From: IDS-8 sp035304345
GTDB taxonomy: Bacteria > Pseudomonadota > Gammaproteobacteria > Steroidobacterales > Woeseiaceae
Assembly: GCA_035304345.1 (NCBI GenBank)
Contig: DATGQE010000022.1
Coordinates: forward strand, 139,270-203,269
Direction of reading: 5' to 3'
Length of the DNA: 64,000 nt
Shown here: piece after piece, positions 16,514 to 24,655 of the stretch
How positions within the stretch are numbered: the stretch's first letter is position 1
Layout of the letters: each line of letters begins with the position of its first letter
Program-made: the position numbers and the translations under genes
Notes under the pieces: model-generated
Database searches by the model: none
What the model was told of the DNA's origin: nothing
Seen by the model: only the letters and a program-made list of their open reading frames with translations

Positions 16514-18451
16514 ATGACCGGCAGCGAGGCGCAAGCGCGTATGCGGAAATTCCTGCGAGACGGCACGCTCGGCATCAACCGTTCGGTGCGTCGCAAGGTG
16601 CTGGTGGTCGTGCTCGTCACCACGTTCGTCGCGCTGCTCGTCTCCGCCGGCGCGTTGCTGACGTACGAGGCGCGCAACTACCGCGAGTTCCTGTTCAGCG
16701 ACGTGACCACCCAGGCGGACATCCTGGCACGCACCTCGGCGCCCGCGGTGGCGTTCGACGACTTCGCCAGCGCGGAAGCGACGCTCGCCATGCTGTCCAG
16801 CCGGCCGGGCATCACCGCGGCGGCGGTCTACGACGAGGCAGGCGAGCTGTTCGCGAGCTATCGCAAGGACGGCCACGACGAGCCGCTGCCGGAGCACGGA
16901 CGGCCGCGCGGCCCGGCCGTCGAGAACGGGGCGTTGACGCTGTTCCACCCGATCGTCGAGAACAACCAGCTTCTCGGCACCGTCTACCTGCGCGCGCAAT
17001 ACGAGCTCGCCGACCGGGTGGTGGACCACCTCCTGATCCTCGGTGCCGTCATGCTCGGCAGCCTGCTCGTCGCCACGGCGGTCTCGCTGTGGCTGCAGGG
17101 CACGGTGACGCACCCGATCCTCGCGGTGACGGACGTGGCGCAGCGCGTGGTGAAGGACCGGGATTTCGACCTGCGCGCGACCAGGACGACCCGTGACGAG
17201 ATCGGCACGCTGGTCGACGCCTTCAATGCCATGCTGACCGAGGTCAGCGAGCGGCAGCGGGCGCTCGAAGAATCCAACCGCAGGCTCAAGAAGGAGACGG
17301 AGGAGCGCCGCAACGCCGAGATCTCGCTGCGGCTCGCCGACAAGCACAAGGACGAGTTCCTGGCGACGCTGGCCCACGAGCTCAGGAATCCGCTCGCTCC
17401 CATGGTGAACGCCCTCACGCTGCTGCGGTCGCCGGGCACGGCACCGGAAACGGCGCAACGGGCGAAGGAGATCATCGACCGGCAGCTCACGCACATGATC
17501 CGCCTGGTGGACGATCTCCTCGACGTCTCGCGCATCTCGCGCGGCAAGCTCACGATCCGGCGCGAGCCCATGGAGCTTTCCAGCGTCATCCAGAACGCGG
17601 TCGACACGGTCCGGCCGCTGGTAGAGCGGGAACAGCAGGTGCTCACCGTCGAGGTGCCGGACAGGCCCGTCTACATGCACGCCGATCCGGTGAGGCTTTC
17701 GCAGGTGTTTGCCAACCTGCTGAACAACGCTTCCCGTTATACGCAGGCCGGTGGCCGGATCGACCTTTCCGCGGTGGTGCAGGGCAACTCCGTGTGCATC
17801 CGTGTCCGGGACAACGGCAAGGGCATCGCCGGCGAGGACCTGCCGCACATCTTCGCGATGTTCACCCAGCAGCAGGAAGCGGCGGTGCGCGTGCAGGCCG
17901 GGCTCGGCGTCGGGCTCGCGCTCGCGCGGCGCCTCGTCGAGCTCCACGGCGGCAGCATCGAGGCGGAGAGCGAAGGCCCGGGATGCGGCAGCACGTTCAC
18001 GGTGCGGCTCCCGGTCAAGGCGGCGCTGACCGGCGGCACGGACGGCATCCGTACGCGGCCCGGCCGGGAACCCGTGGCGTCGGGCGCGCGCATCCTGCTC
18101 GTCGATGACAACGTGGATTTCGCGACGACGCTCGCGTTCCTCCTCGAGCAGCTCGGCCACGAGGTGCGCGTTGCGCACGATGCGGCCGGCGCGCTCGCGG
18201 CCGCGGCGGAGTTCCGCCCGAATTTCGCGTTCCTCGACATCGGCTTGCCGGTCGTCGACGGGTACGAGCTGGCGCGGAGGCTGCACGATCTGCTGAAATC
18301 GGATATACCGCTGGTGGCCATCAGCGGCTGGGGACAGGAAGAGGATCGGCGCCGCGCCAGGGAAGCGGGCTTTGCCTCGTACCTGGTGAAGCCCGTGGGG
18401 CTCGACAGCATTCGTTCCACGCTGGATTCGCTGGGCACGCGGCGCGGCTGA
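16514..18451 (+). CDS. Membrane hybrid histidine kinase with CHASE8-like sensor and receiver domain
   Basis: A 645-aa inner-membrane sensor. Two transmembrane segments (about residues 29-49 and 173-193) bracket a periplasmic CHASE8-like domain (DVTTQADILARTSAPAVAF ... GITAAAVYDEAG). A HAMP segment (about 195-250) leads to the HisKA helix with phospho-acceptor His288 in LAHELRNPLAP. The ATPase N box is near 400 (NLLNNASRYT), with G boxes DNGKGI and GLGVGLAL. The C-terminal receiver domain (about 526-640) has acidic pair Asp531/Asp532, phospho-acceptor Asp575 and Lys near 632 (YLVKPVG). There is no DNA-binding output domain, so a separate phosphotransfer partner or regulator is needed and is not encoded nearby. 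The following YfiR-like gene starts 17 nt downstream, so the two form an operon. Confidence 0.94.
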   Translation: MTGSEAQARMRKFLRDGTLGINRSVRRKVLVVVLVTTFVALLVSAGALLTYEARNYREFLFSDVTTQADILARTSAPAVAFDDFASAEATLAMLSSRPGITAAAVYDEAGELFASYRKDGHDEPLPEHGRPRGPAVENGALTLFHPIVENNQLLGTVYLRAQYELADRVVDHLLILGAVMLGSLLVATAVSLWLQGTVTHPILAVTDVAQRVVKDRDFDLRATRTTRDEIGTLVDAFNAMLTEVSERQRALEESNRRLKKETEERRNAEISLRLADKHKDEFLATLAHELRNPLAPMVNALTLLRSPGTAPETAQRAKEIIDRQLTHMIRLVDDLLDVSRISRGKLTIRREPMELSSVIQNAVDTVRPLVEREQQVLTVEVPDRPVYMHADPVRLSQVFANLLNNASRYTQAGGRIDLSAVVQGNSVCIRVRDNGKGIAGEDLPHIFAMFTQQQEAAVRVQAGLGVGLALARRLVELHGGSIEAESEGPGCGSTFTVRLPVKAALTGGTDGIRTRPGREPVASGARILLVDDNVDFATTLAFLLEQLGHEVRVAHDAAGALAAAAEFRPNFAFLDIGLPVVDGYELARRLHDLLKSDIPLVAISGWGQEEDRRRAREAGFASYLVKPVGLDSIRSTLDSLGTRRG

Positions 18452-18468
18452 GGCTGCGCATTACAACG

Positions 18469-19107
18469 ATGACGGGCACGACGAAGGGAACGTGTCGGAG
18501 ACGCGGCAGCGAGCGGTACGGCCGCACGCCGGCCGGCACGACGTGGATCGTGGCGCTCCTGGTGGCGATGGTCTCGCCCGTCCTGGCCGAAGAGCCGGTC
18601 TACTCCGCGGATCGCGTGAAGGCGGCATTCCTCTATCACTTCGCCACCTACGTGAACTGGCCGCCCCCCGCGGCCGCCGACGACGTGTTCACCATCGCCG
18701 TGCTCGGCTCCGATTCGGTCGCCCGGGAGCTCGCGGCGTACCTGCCGGGGCACACCATCCAGGGGCGGCCCATGCAGGTACGCAAGGTGCGTTCCGTCAG
18801 CGAGCTCGGGTCCGACGAGGTCCTCTACATCGGGCCACGCGAGAACCGGCACCTCGCCGATCACCTCGCTGCGGCCGCGTCGCGCGCAATGCTGGTCGTG
18901 ACCGACCACCCCGAGGGGCTGCGCGACGGCGCGATGATCAACTTCCGCATCGTGGAGGACCGCGTGCGTTTCGAGATTTCGCTGCGCAACGCGCAGGCAG
19001 CCGGTCTCGAGCTCAGCTCGCGGCTCCTGTCGGCCGCAATGTCGGTCGAGGCGGCGGGTGTCATTCCCGAGCTCGAGGACAAGGTGGCGGTGTCGATCGG
19101 CCGGTGA
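18469..19107 (+). CDS. YfiR-like periplasmic protein (DUF4154)
   Basis: A 212-aa exported protein. The hydrophobic segment TTWIVALLVAMVSPVLAEE is the signal peptide, preceded by a rather long basic tail. The mature part opens with the DUF4154 hallmark SADRVKAAFLYHFATYVNWP and continues with FTIAVLGSDSVARELAAYLPG, LYIGPRENRHL and MINFRIVEDRVRFEISLRNAQAAGLELSSRLL. P. aeruginosa YfiR binds and restrains the periplasmic domain of a membrane diguanylate cyclase. Here the gene follows a CHASE8-type kinase, so YfiR may instead control that kinase's periplasmic domain. The partner is inferred from context. Confidence 0.88.
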   Translation: MTGTTKGTCRRRGSERYGRTPAGTTWIVALLVAMVSPVLAEEPVYSADRVKAAFLYHFATYVNWPPPAAADDVFTIAVLGSDSVARELAAYLPGHTIQGRPMQVRKVRSVSELGSDEVLYIGPRENRHLADHLAAAASRAMLVVTDHPEGLRDGAMINFRIVEDRVRFEISLRNAQAAGLELSSRLLSAAMSVEAAGVIPELEDKVAVSIGR

Positions 19108-19287
19108 CGGCGCCGCAGCGGCGAGGGTTGCATTGAGCCCGCGGTCGCGTATTCTTCGGCCTGCGACGCCGGTCGCTTGGGGCACCGCGGCGCTCGCGTT
19201 TCCCGTTTGACGGAAGTGTGACGCGCGGCACCGGCGCTGCCGGATCGGTCTGGGACGATCCGCAAACCACGACTTTGGGGGGACCCG

Positions 19288-20406
19288 ATGCGGCTTCTGC
19301 TCGGGCTGCTTCTGGCCTTACTGTGCATTTCATCCGGACGCGCCACCGACAGGACGGCGTGGCTCAGTGCGCTCGCGGGCGTGCCCATCCAGGTCTTCGA
19401 CCTCCGGTCGCCGGACGTTTCCTCGCAGTTTCGCGCGTTCCTGTCCGAAGTGCCGATGACGAACGATCGCCCGGTGCCGGCTGCCCTCATCGACGACACC
19501 GTCGCCTCGCTCGTGTTTTTGAAGTCCGCCACGGCCGCCGACGAGCCGTCGTACTTCGTCGCGTCCTGGATACACAAGACACCGCACGTCGCGCTGCCCC
19601 CGGCATCGCGCGAGCGTTACCTCGAGCGCTACGGTGAGAGCGTCTATCCGCAGCAGGTCTGCCCGGTTTTCCTCGACAGGGCGGACGCGGACGCGGCAAA
19701 GCTCCTCAGCACGGCCGTGAACCTGCCGGCGCGCTGGTTCACGAACGTGATCGGCACGGCGGACGGCTACGATCGCCTGTTCGGCCTGACGGAAGCATCG
19801 CACTGCGGCTTCATCGCCCGCGAGCTCGTCAAACCGACCGTCATCCCGCCCGGGCTGGGGCAGCGCGAGCTCCGGAGCTTCCTCGAGGCGCTGGGCGACT
19901 ACGAGGCGATCGCGGTGTTCCGCGCCACCGGCCGGCCCGCGGAGCTCGCCGACGAGGGCGACGTGCTGTACGCGGCGCGCCTGCTCGCGGCATTCCTCGC
20001 CGAGCGCGAGACCCCGTACACGCCCATCCCGGCGCTCCTGCACGAATACGGACGCATCGGCCCGCAGGCCGCCCACCTCGAGATCGAGCGGATCCGGCAC
20101 TCGGTGCGCCTCGCTCGCGAGGCCGTGCGCGGCGTGCTGCTCGACGCATCGGCCGGCGACCCGACCCGGTTGTCCCTGGCGGGCCTCGAAGCGCTGGTGC
20201 GGCAGGCGGACGCCGACGGTGCGCTCGCCACCGGAGATCCGCTGGCCGGCGCGCTCATCGCCGACCTGCTACCCGCGCTGCGCCTGCTGCAGGGCGACGT
20301 CACGGTACAGACGGTGCCGTTCGCCCGCGACCCGGTGCCCGGCACCGCCGCGTCCGGCCGCACGCTCGTGACCTTCATGGGCGCGGGCCTGCCCGCACTC
20401 GACTGA
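19288..20406 (+). CDS. Exported protein of unknown function
   Basis: A 372-aa protein I do not recognise. The start is well supported: GGGGGGAC precedes the ATG by 5 nt, and the product opens with a clear signal peptide (LLLGLLLALLCISSGRAT). The mature protein is soluble, with mixed alpha/beta composition and no second membrane segment. It contains only two cysteines in the mature part (near residues 129 and 173), in QQVCPVFLDR and ASHCGFIAR, which could form a disulfide. There are no repeats and no catalytic motif that I can name. It stands alone between the yfiR-like gene (180 bp upstream) and a sigma-54-preceded gene. A role in the envelope is all that can be said. Confidence 0.8.
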   Translation: MRLLLGLLLALLCISSGRATDRTAWLSALAGVPIQVFDLRSPDVSSQFRAFLSEVPMTNDRPVPAALIDDTVASLVFLKSATAADEPSYFVASWIHKTPHVALPPASRERYLERYGESVYPQQVCPVFLDRADADAAKLLSTAVNLPARWFTNVIGTADGYDRLFGLTEASHCGFIARELVKPTVIPPGLGQRELRSFLEALGDYEAIAVFRATGRPAELADEGDVLYAARLLAAFLAERETPYTPIPALLHEYGRIGPQAAHLEIERIRHSVRLAREAVRGVLLDASAGDPTRLSLAGLEALVRQADADGALATGDPLAGALIADLLPALRLLQGDVTVQTVPFARDPVPGTAASGRTLVTFMGAGLPALD

Positions 20407-20578
20407 TCCCCGCGCGGGCGCTGCTCGCGACGGCGCGCCAATCCCCCGCGCAAGCGCTTCGCAGCGCGCACCGCTCGCGACCTGTGCTTGCGGGTGTCGA
20501 ATTGCGCCGGCCTTGAAAATATTACAAGTCCCGCGCGCCGCTTTGTCCCTCCACTGGCGCCGTTACGGCATCGCCCCG

Positions 20579-20595
20579 CTGGCATGACCCTTGCA
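20579..20595 (+). promoter_or_regulatory. Predicted sigma-54 promoter (-24/-12)
   Basis: CTGGCATGACCCTTGCA has the invariant GG and GC dinucleotides exactly 10 nt apart and fits TGGCAC-N5-TTGCA with one mismatch. The transcript would begin about 35 nt before the PRC-barrel gene, so that gene probably needs RpoN and an enhancer-binding activator. Confidence 0.65.
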
Positions 20596-20640
20596 GCCGC
20601 ACTTCAGCGCCATGCACCGACGAGAGACGAGGAGACCGTG

Positions 20641-21195
20641 ATGACCAGATGGCTGATGTGCATACTCACGACCGCGCTGGCCGGCGGGCTCGCCTTCGCC
20701 CAGGAGACGACCCAGCAGGAGACGGAACAATGGGGCGAAGAGGCGGCCCAGGAGGTGGAGCAGCAGGCGGAGCAATGGGAACGCCAGGATCCGGCGGAGG
20801 ACCCGCGCTCGACCGACCCGATGATGGGTGAAGAGCAGGATCCCGCGCAAACCCGGGATCCGGCGGCGGAGATGGAAATGCCGCAGAGCGTCGCGGACAT
20901 GAGCGCGGACGAGCTCGAGGGCCTGACCATCGTGACGCAGACCGGCGAAGAGCTCGGCGAAGTCGAGCGTGTCGGCCACAGCGAGCAGCACCAGGAGCGG
21001 GTGGCCGTCGTCGACGTGGGCGGTTTTCTCGGCATCGGCGCGAAGAGCATCGCCGTGCCGCTGTCCGAGCTCGAGATGAGCCCCGACGGGCGGTTACAGA
21101 CCTCGCTCACCCGGGAGAGCATCGAGATGCAGGAGGAGTTCGACGAAGCGGGCTTCACCGACGAGAGCGAGAGCCGGGAACGCACCGACTATTGA
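20641..21195 (+). CDS. Exported acidic PRC-barrel domain protein
   Basis: A 184-aa protein. A signal peptide (WLMCILTTALAGGLAFAQE) is followed by a very Glu/Gln/Asp-rich stretch (residues about 20-85, with repeats such as EEAAQEVEQQAEQWER). The PRC-barrel-type beta domain at about 95-150 contains LEGLTIVTQTGEELGEVERV, AVVDVGGFLGIGAKSIAVPLSELEM. Exported PRC-barrel proteins are often stress-induced and bind other surfaces or proteins; the exact role is unknown. ATG at 20641 follows a GAGGAG site. A near-consensus sigma-54 promoter lies just upstream and a strong hairpin downstream, so it is a single-gene transcript under RpoN. Confidence 0.85.
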   Translation: MTRWLMCILTTALAGGLAFAQETTQQETEQWGEEAAQEVEQQAEQWERQDPAEDPRSTDPMMGEEQDPAQTRDPAAEMEMPQSVADMSADELEGLTIVTQTGEELGEVERVGHSEQHQERVAVVDVGGFLGIGAKSIAVPLSELEMSPDGRLQTSLTRESIEMQEEFDEAGFTDESESRERTDY

Positions 21196-21220
21196 GTCGA
21201 GCATCACGGGGTCGAGAGGA

Positions 21221-21246
21221 GCGGCCGCCCCGACGGGGGCGGCCGC
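21221..21246 (+). terminator. Terminator hairpin after the PRC-barrel gene
   Basis: GCGGCCGCCCC at 21221-21231 pairs perfectly with GGGGCGGCCGC at 21236-21246 across a 4-nt loop, 25 nt after the stop codon. No T-run. Confidence 0.6.
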
Positions 21247-21385
21247 GCGCGGCGCCCCGCCGGAACGCGCATTCCGCACGAGGGCGCAGGCCGGTCGCGC
21301 GTGGCGCGTGCACCGGGATGCCGCGGTGCCATGCAGGAGCCCTCATGGAGCAATCGACCAGGACCTGACGCCCGGGAGTCCGGCA

Positions 21386-23452
21386 GTGGAAAGATCCCCG
21401 CAAGCACTGCGACGCAGCCCGGTCCGGGAGCCGGCCGGCGGGGCGGACCTGCCCTGCTACGAGATGGACGAGCTGACCGAATGGCAGGTCAGCGCGCCGA
21501 TGCCGGGCCGTGCAAGGGAGGGCCTCGTCGACCGCGATGTCACGGAGTCGCTGGAGGAGGTCGCCACGGCGTCTCCCGCCGCGTGCGCCGCCCCGGCGCC
21601 GCGGCCGGCGGAGCCGACGCAGCCCATCGCACAGCCCATTGCCCCGGTCGCGAACGACGCCGCCGTCGATCCCCGCCCCCCCGCGGGTCCGGTGCGCCTG
21701 CCGGCCGCCGCCACGCCACGCGCGTTGCCCACGCCGGTTCCCCTGCGTCGCACGCGCGTCGCACCGGGTGACGTCCTGTGTGATCGCTACCTCGTGGAAG
21801 CGCAGGTGGCGCGCTCCGGGATGGGGCACGTGTTCAGGGCGCTGGACCGCTGGCGCGAGCAGGCCGGGGTGCCGGATGCCCGCGTCGCGCTGAAGCTCGC
21901 CCGCCATTCGGTCGGCGCCAGCGGGGAGACGTCCGCGCTGCTGCGCCAGGAATTCGCCAAGCTTTCGCAACTGCGGCACCCGAACATCGTCGATGTCTTC
22001 GACATCGCCCGTGACGGCGAGCTGGAATTCCTCGTCATGGAATGGCTCGAAGGCGAGACGCTCGCCGACCTGCTCGAGCGCATCACGACCCGGCGCATCG
22101 CGCTCGACCGCGCCGTCGAGATCATCGAGGGCACGGCACGCGCCCTGGCGTACGCGCACGACAGGGGCATCGTGCACGGTGACGTCAAGCCGTCCAACAT
22201 CTTTCTCGCCGGGCGGGGGGTCAAGCTGCTCGACTTCGGCTCGGCAGGCGCTTCCACGACACCGTGGGCGACCCGCGCCTACGCGAGCCCGGACGTCATC
22301 GCAGGCCGGCCGCCGCAGCCGCACGACGACGTGTTCGCCCTGGGCGTGACGGCTTACTGCCTGCTGTCCGGCGAACGGCCGTTCGGCGAGCACGATGCCC
22401 TCGCGGCGCGCGAGCGGCACCTCGAGCCGCCACCGCTGCCCGAGGATGCGCTCGACCGCTGGCCGGCGATCCGCCATGCGCTGGCGCTCGACGCCGTGGA
22501 ACGCACGGCCAACGCCGGGCTGTTCCTGGAGGAATTCGCGGAGCAGGCGAACGAGCACGCGCCGCCGGGCGGCGACGCGCGCAGCGTGTCGTACGGCGTG
22601 GTGGCCGCCATCGTGCTCGCCTGCATCGTGCTCGTCTCGGTCGGCAACGTCGGCACGGTCGAAAGCCTGCCCCGCCCCTCGCAGGCCGCGCTCGCCGCAG
22701 CGGAGCGGGCGCTCGCCGAAGGCCGGCTGGCGGAGCCCGGCGAGGGCGGCGAGGGCGGTGCGCTCGCGCTGTTCAATCGCGTGCTCGAATCGGAGCCCGG
22801 GAACCGGCGCGCACTCGCCGGCCTCGATGCCGTGGCCGATCGCTTCATCGTCCGGGCGCACGAAGCCGTGGCGGCGGGTGCCGTGGGCGACGCCCGTGCT
22901 TCGCTGGCCCTCGCGCGGCGGGCGCGGCCCGACCATCCCGGCGTCGCGCTCGTGGAGGATCTGCTCGCGGAGCACGGGCGGGCGGCGCTGCTCGAGGCCA
23001 CGCAGGCGGCGCAGACGGATCCCGACCGCGCCGCCTCTGTGCTCGCCCGCGCGGCAGCAATCCTGCCGGCGGACGATCCCGGGCTCGCCCGGGCGCACGC
23101 GCTGCTGGAAGCGCAACGCATCGAGCGCCGCGTGAGCGAGCTCCTGCAGCAGATCGACGCCCGCGTGCTCTCGGAGCGCCTCACCGTGCCGACCGGCGAC
23201 AGCGCGCTCGACCTTTTGGCCCGCGCACGCGAGCTGGCGCCGGACGACCCGCGCCTGCCGCTGGCCGCCGATCGCATCATGACGGCGCTGCTGTTCCAGG
23301 CCATGTTCGCGATCTCGAGCGGCGACCTGCAGGAGGCGGAGAGCTTTCTCGCGATGGCGCGCAACATGAACATCCGCCACCTCGCGCTCGCGAGAGCGGA
23401 GTATGAGCTCGCGAAGGCGAGGCGGATCGCGCTCACCCGCCGCGGCCAGTAG
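21386..23452 (+). CDS. Membrane Ser/Thr protein kinase, non-RD type, with periplasmic helical repeats
   Basis: A 688-aa protein. A Pro/Ala-rich leader of about 110 residues precedes the kinase domain: glycine loop VARSGMGHVFRA, VALK lysine (RVALKLAR), catalytic loop IVHGDVKPSNIFL and LLDFGSAG. The usual Arg of HRD is Gly (HGD), so it is a non-RD kinase that should not need activation-loop phosphorylation. The catalytic Asp, Lys and Asn remain, so activity is likely. One membrane segment (VVAAIVLACIVLVSVGNVG) leads to a C-terminal TPR-like domain rich in Ala/Arg helices. The GTG at 21386 follows GGGAG by 7 nt; a GTG at 21308 and an ATG at 21464 are alternatives. Convergent with the ABC operon. 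Substrates unknown. Confidence 0.85.
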   Translation: MERSPQALRRSPVREPAGGADLPCYEMDELTEWQVSAPMPGRAREGLVDRDVTESLEEVATASPAACAAPAPRPAEPTQPIAQPIAPVANDAAVDPRPPAGPVRLPAAATPRALPTPVPLRRTRVAPGDVLCDRYLVEAQVARSGMGHVFRALDRWREQAGVPDARVALKLARHSVGASGETSALLRQEFAKLSQLRHPNIVDVFDIARDGELEFLVMEWLEGETLADLLERITTRRIALDRAVEIIEGTARALAYAHDRGIVHGDVKPSNIFLAGRGVKLLDFGSAGASTTPWATRAYASPDVIAGRPPQPHDDVFALGVTAYCLLSGERPFGEHDALAARERHLEPPPLPEDALDRWPAIRHALALDAVERTANAGLFLEEFAEQANEHAPPGGDARSVSYGVVAAIVLACIVLVSVGNVGTVESLPRPSQAALAAAERALAEGRLAEPGEGGEGGALALFNRVLESEPGNRRALAGLDAVADRFIVRAHEAVAAGAVGDARASLALARRARPDHPGVALVEDLLAEHGRAALLEATQAAQTDPDRAASVLARAAAILPADDPGLARAHALLEAQRIERRVSELLQQIDARVLSERLTVPTGDSALDLLARARELAPDDPRLPLAADRIMTALLFQAMFAISSGDLQEAESFLAMARNMNIRHLALARAEYELAKARRIALTRRGQ

Positions 23453-23470
23453 CCGGTCGCTCCTGCCGGC

Positions 23471-24652
23471 TCAGAGCTCGCGCAGCGCCTTGGCGACCGG
23501 CAGGCGCGCGGCGCGGATGGCCGGGAACAGGCCGCCGATCAACCCGATGCCGGCGGCCGCGATCATGCCCTGCAGCAGCAGGTCGCCGGTGACGGCGAAA
23601 TCGAACACCACCTGGCTGAAGCTCGCACCGTTCAGCGTCGACACGCGCATCCCGTTGAACACGACGAAGGCGACCGCGCCGCCGACGAGCCCACCGGCGA
23701 GCGCCAGCAGCAGCGACTCGACGATCGTCGACACGAGCACCGGGAACGGGCCGAAGCCGAGCGCCCTCAACGTGGCGATCTCCCGTCCGCGCGACGACAC
23801 CGACGAGTACATCGAGTTCAAAGCGCCGAACACGGCGCCGATCGCCATCAGGATGGTGAGCGGATAGCCGACGATCCTGATGAAACGCGAGAGTCCTTCC
23901 GACTGGGTGGAATAGTACTCGCGTTCGGTCATCACGTCGGGATCGATGCGGGGGTCCTCCTCGAGCGCCGCGGCGAATGCCGCGAACGCCTCCGGGCTTT
24001 CCAGCCGCACCCGCACGGACTGGTAGCTGTTGCCGCGGCGATACGCGTTCTGCAGGCCGCGCACGTCGGTCCAGAGCTCGGACTCGGAAACGCTGCCGTT
24101 CGCCGCGAACACCCCGACGACCTTCCATTCGGACTGGCCGAAGCGGATCGAGTCGCCGAGCTCGAGCCCGACGAACTCCTGCTGCGCCGCGCGACCGACG
24201 ATGAGCTCGTTCTTGCCGGGCTGGAACATGCGGCCGTCGACGATCTCGACGCCGTGGCGGACGTCGATGGCGGTCGGCTCGATACCGCGCAGCGGGACGT
24301 TGGCATCGGCATCCTTCGCCCGCATCCGCACGTCCACCACGACGTAGAGCTCCGCGGACGCGAGCGGCCTGCCGTCTACGCGCCGCACACCGGGCGCGTT
24401 CGCGACGATCAGGGTCTGCTCGTGCGACAGCCCGCTGTTGAGCTCGGCCGTGGAGCCGCTGCGCAGCACGATCGCCACGTCATCGGAGCCGGCTCCCTGC
24501 ATGGTGCGCTCGAAGCCGGTCGCCATCGACAGCACGCCGGCGAACACCAGCACGACGGCTGCCACCCCGACCACCGCCACCAGCGAGACCGCCATCCGAC
24601 GCGGCAGGTTGCAGAGGTTGAGCCAGGTGATGGCGAGAATCCGCTTCAGCAT
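23471..24652 (-). CDS. ABC transporter permease (MacB/FtsX type), second copy
   Basis: A 393-aa inner-membrane protein with the MacB/FtsX layout: one N-terminal membrane helix (AVSLVAVVGVAAVVLVFAGVL), a periplasmic MacB-like domain of about 220 residues (LRGIEPTAIDVRHGVEIVDGR), then three C-terminal helices (ILMAIGAVFGALNSMYSSVSSRGREIATLRALGFGP region and the GLIGGLFPAIRAARLPVAKALREL end). It is the last gene of the MFP-ATPase-permease-permease operon, starting 3 nt after the first permease. The two permeases probably form a heterodimer. Such MacB-like systems export lipids, peptides or drugs through the envelope without crossing the inner membrane. Cargo unknown. Confidence 0.92.
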   Translation of the reverse strand: MLKRILAITWLNLCNLPRRMAVSLVAVVGVAAVVLVFAGVLSMATGFERTMQGAGSDDVAIVLRSGSTAELNSGLSHEQTLIVANAPGVRRVDGRPLASAELYVVVDVRMRAKDADANVPLRGIEPTAIDVRHGVEIVDGRMFQPGKNELIVGRAAQQEFVGLELGDSIRFGQSEWKVVGVFAANGSVSESELWTDVRGLQNAYRRGNSYQSVRVRLESPEAFAAFAAALEEDPRIDPDVMTEREYYSTQSEGLSRFIRIVGYPLTILMAIGAVFGALNSMYSSVSSRGREIATLRALGFGPFPVLVSTIVESLLLALAGGLVGGAVAFVVFNGMRVSTLNGASFSQVVFDFAVTGDLLLQGMIAAAGIGLIGGLFPAIRAARLPVAKALREL

Positions 24653-24655
24653 CGT

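Noticed and set aside
21155..23380. 741-codon minus-strand frame opposite the non-RD kinase
   Set aside because: No domain and biased composition; the opposite strand has a full kinase domain.
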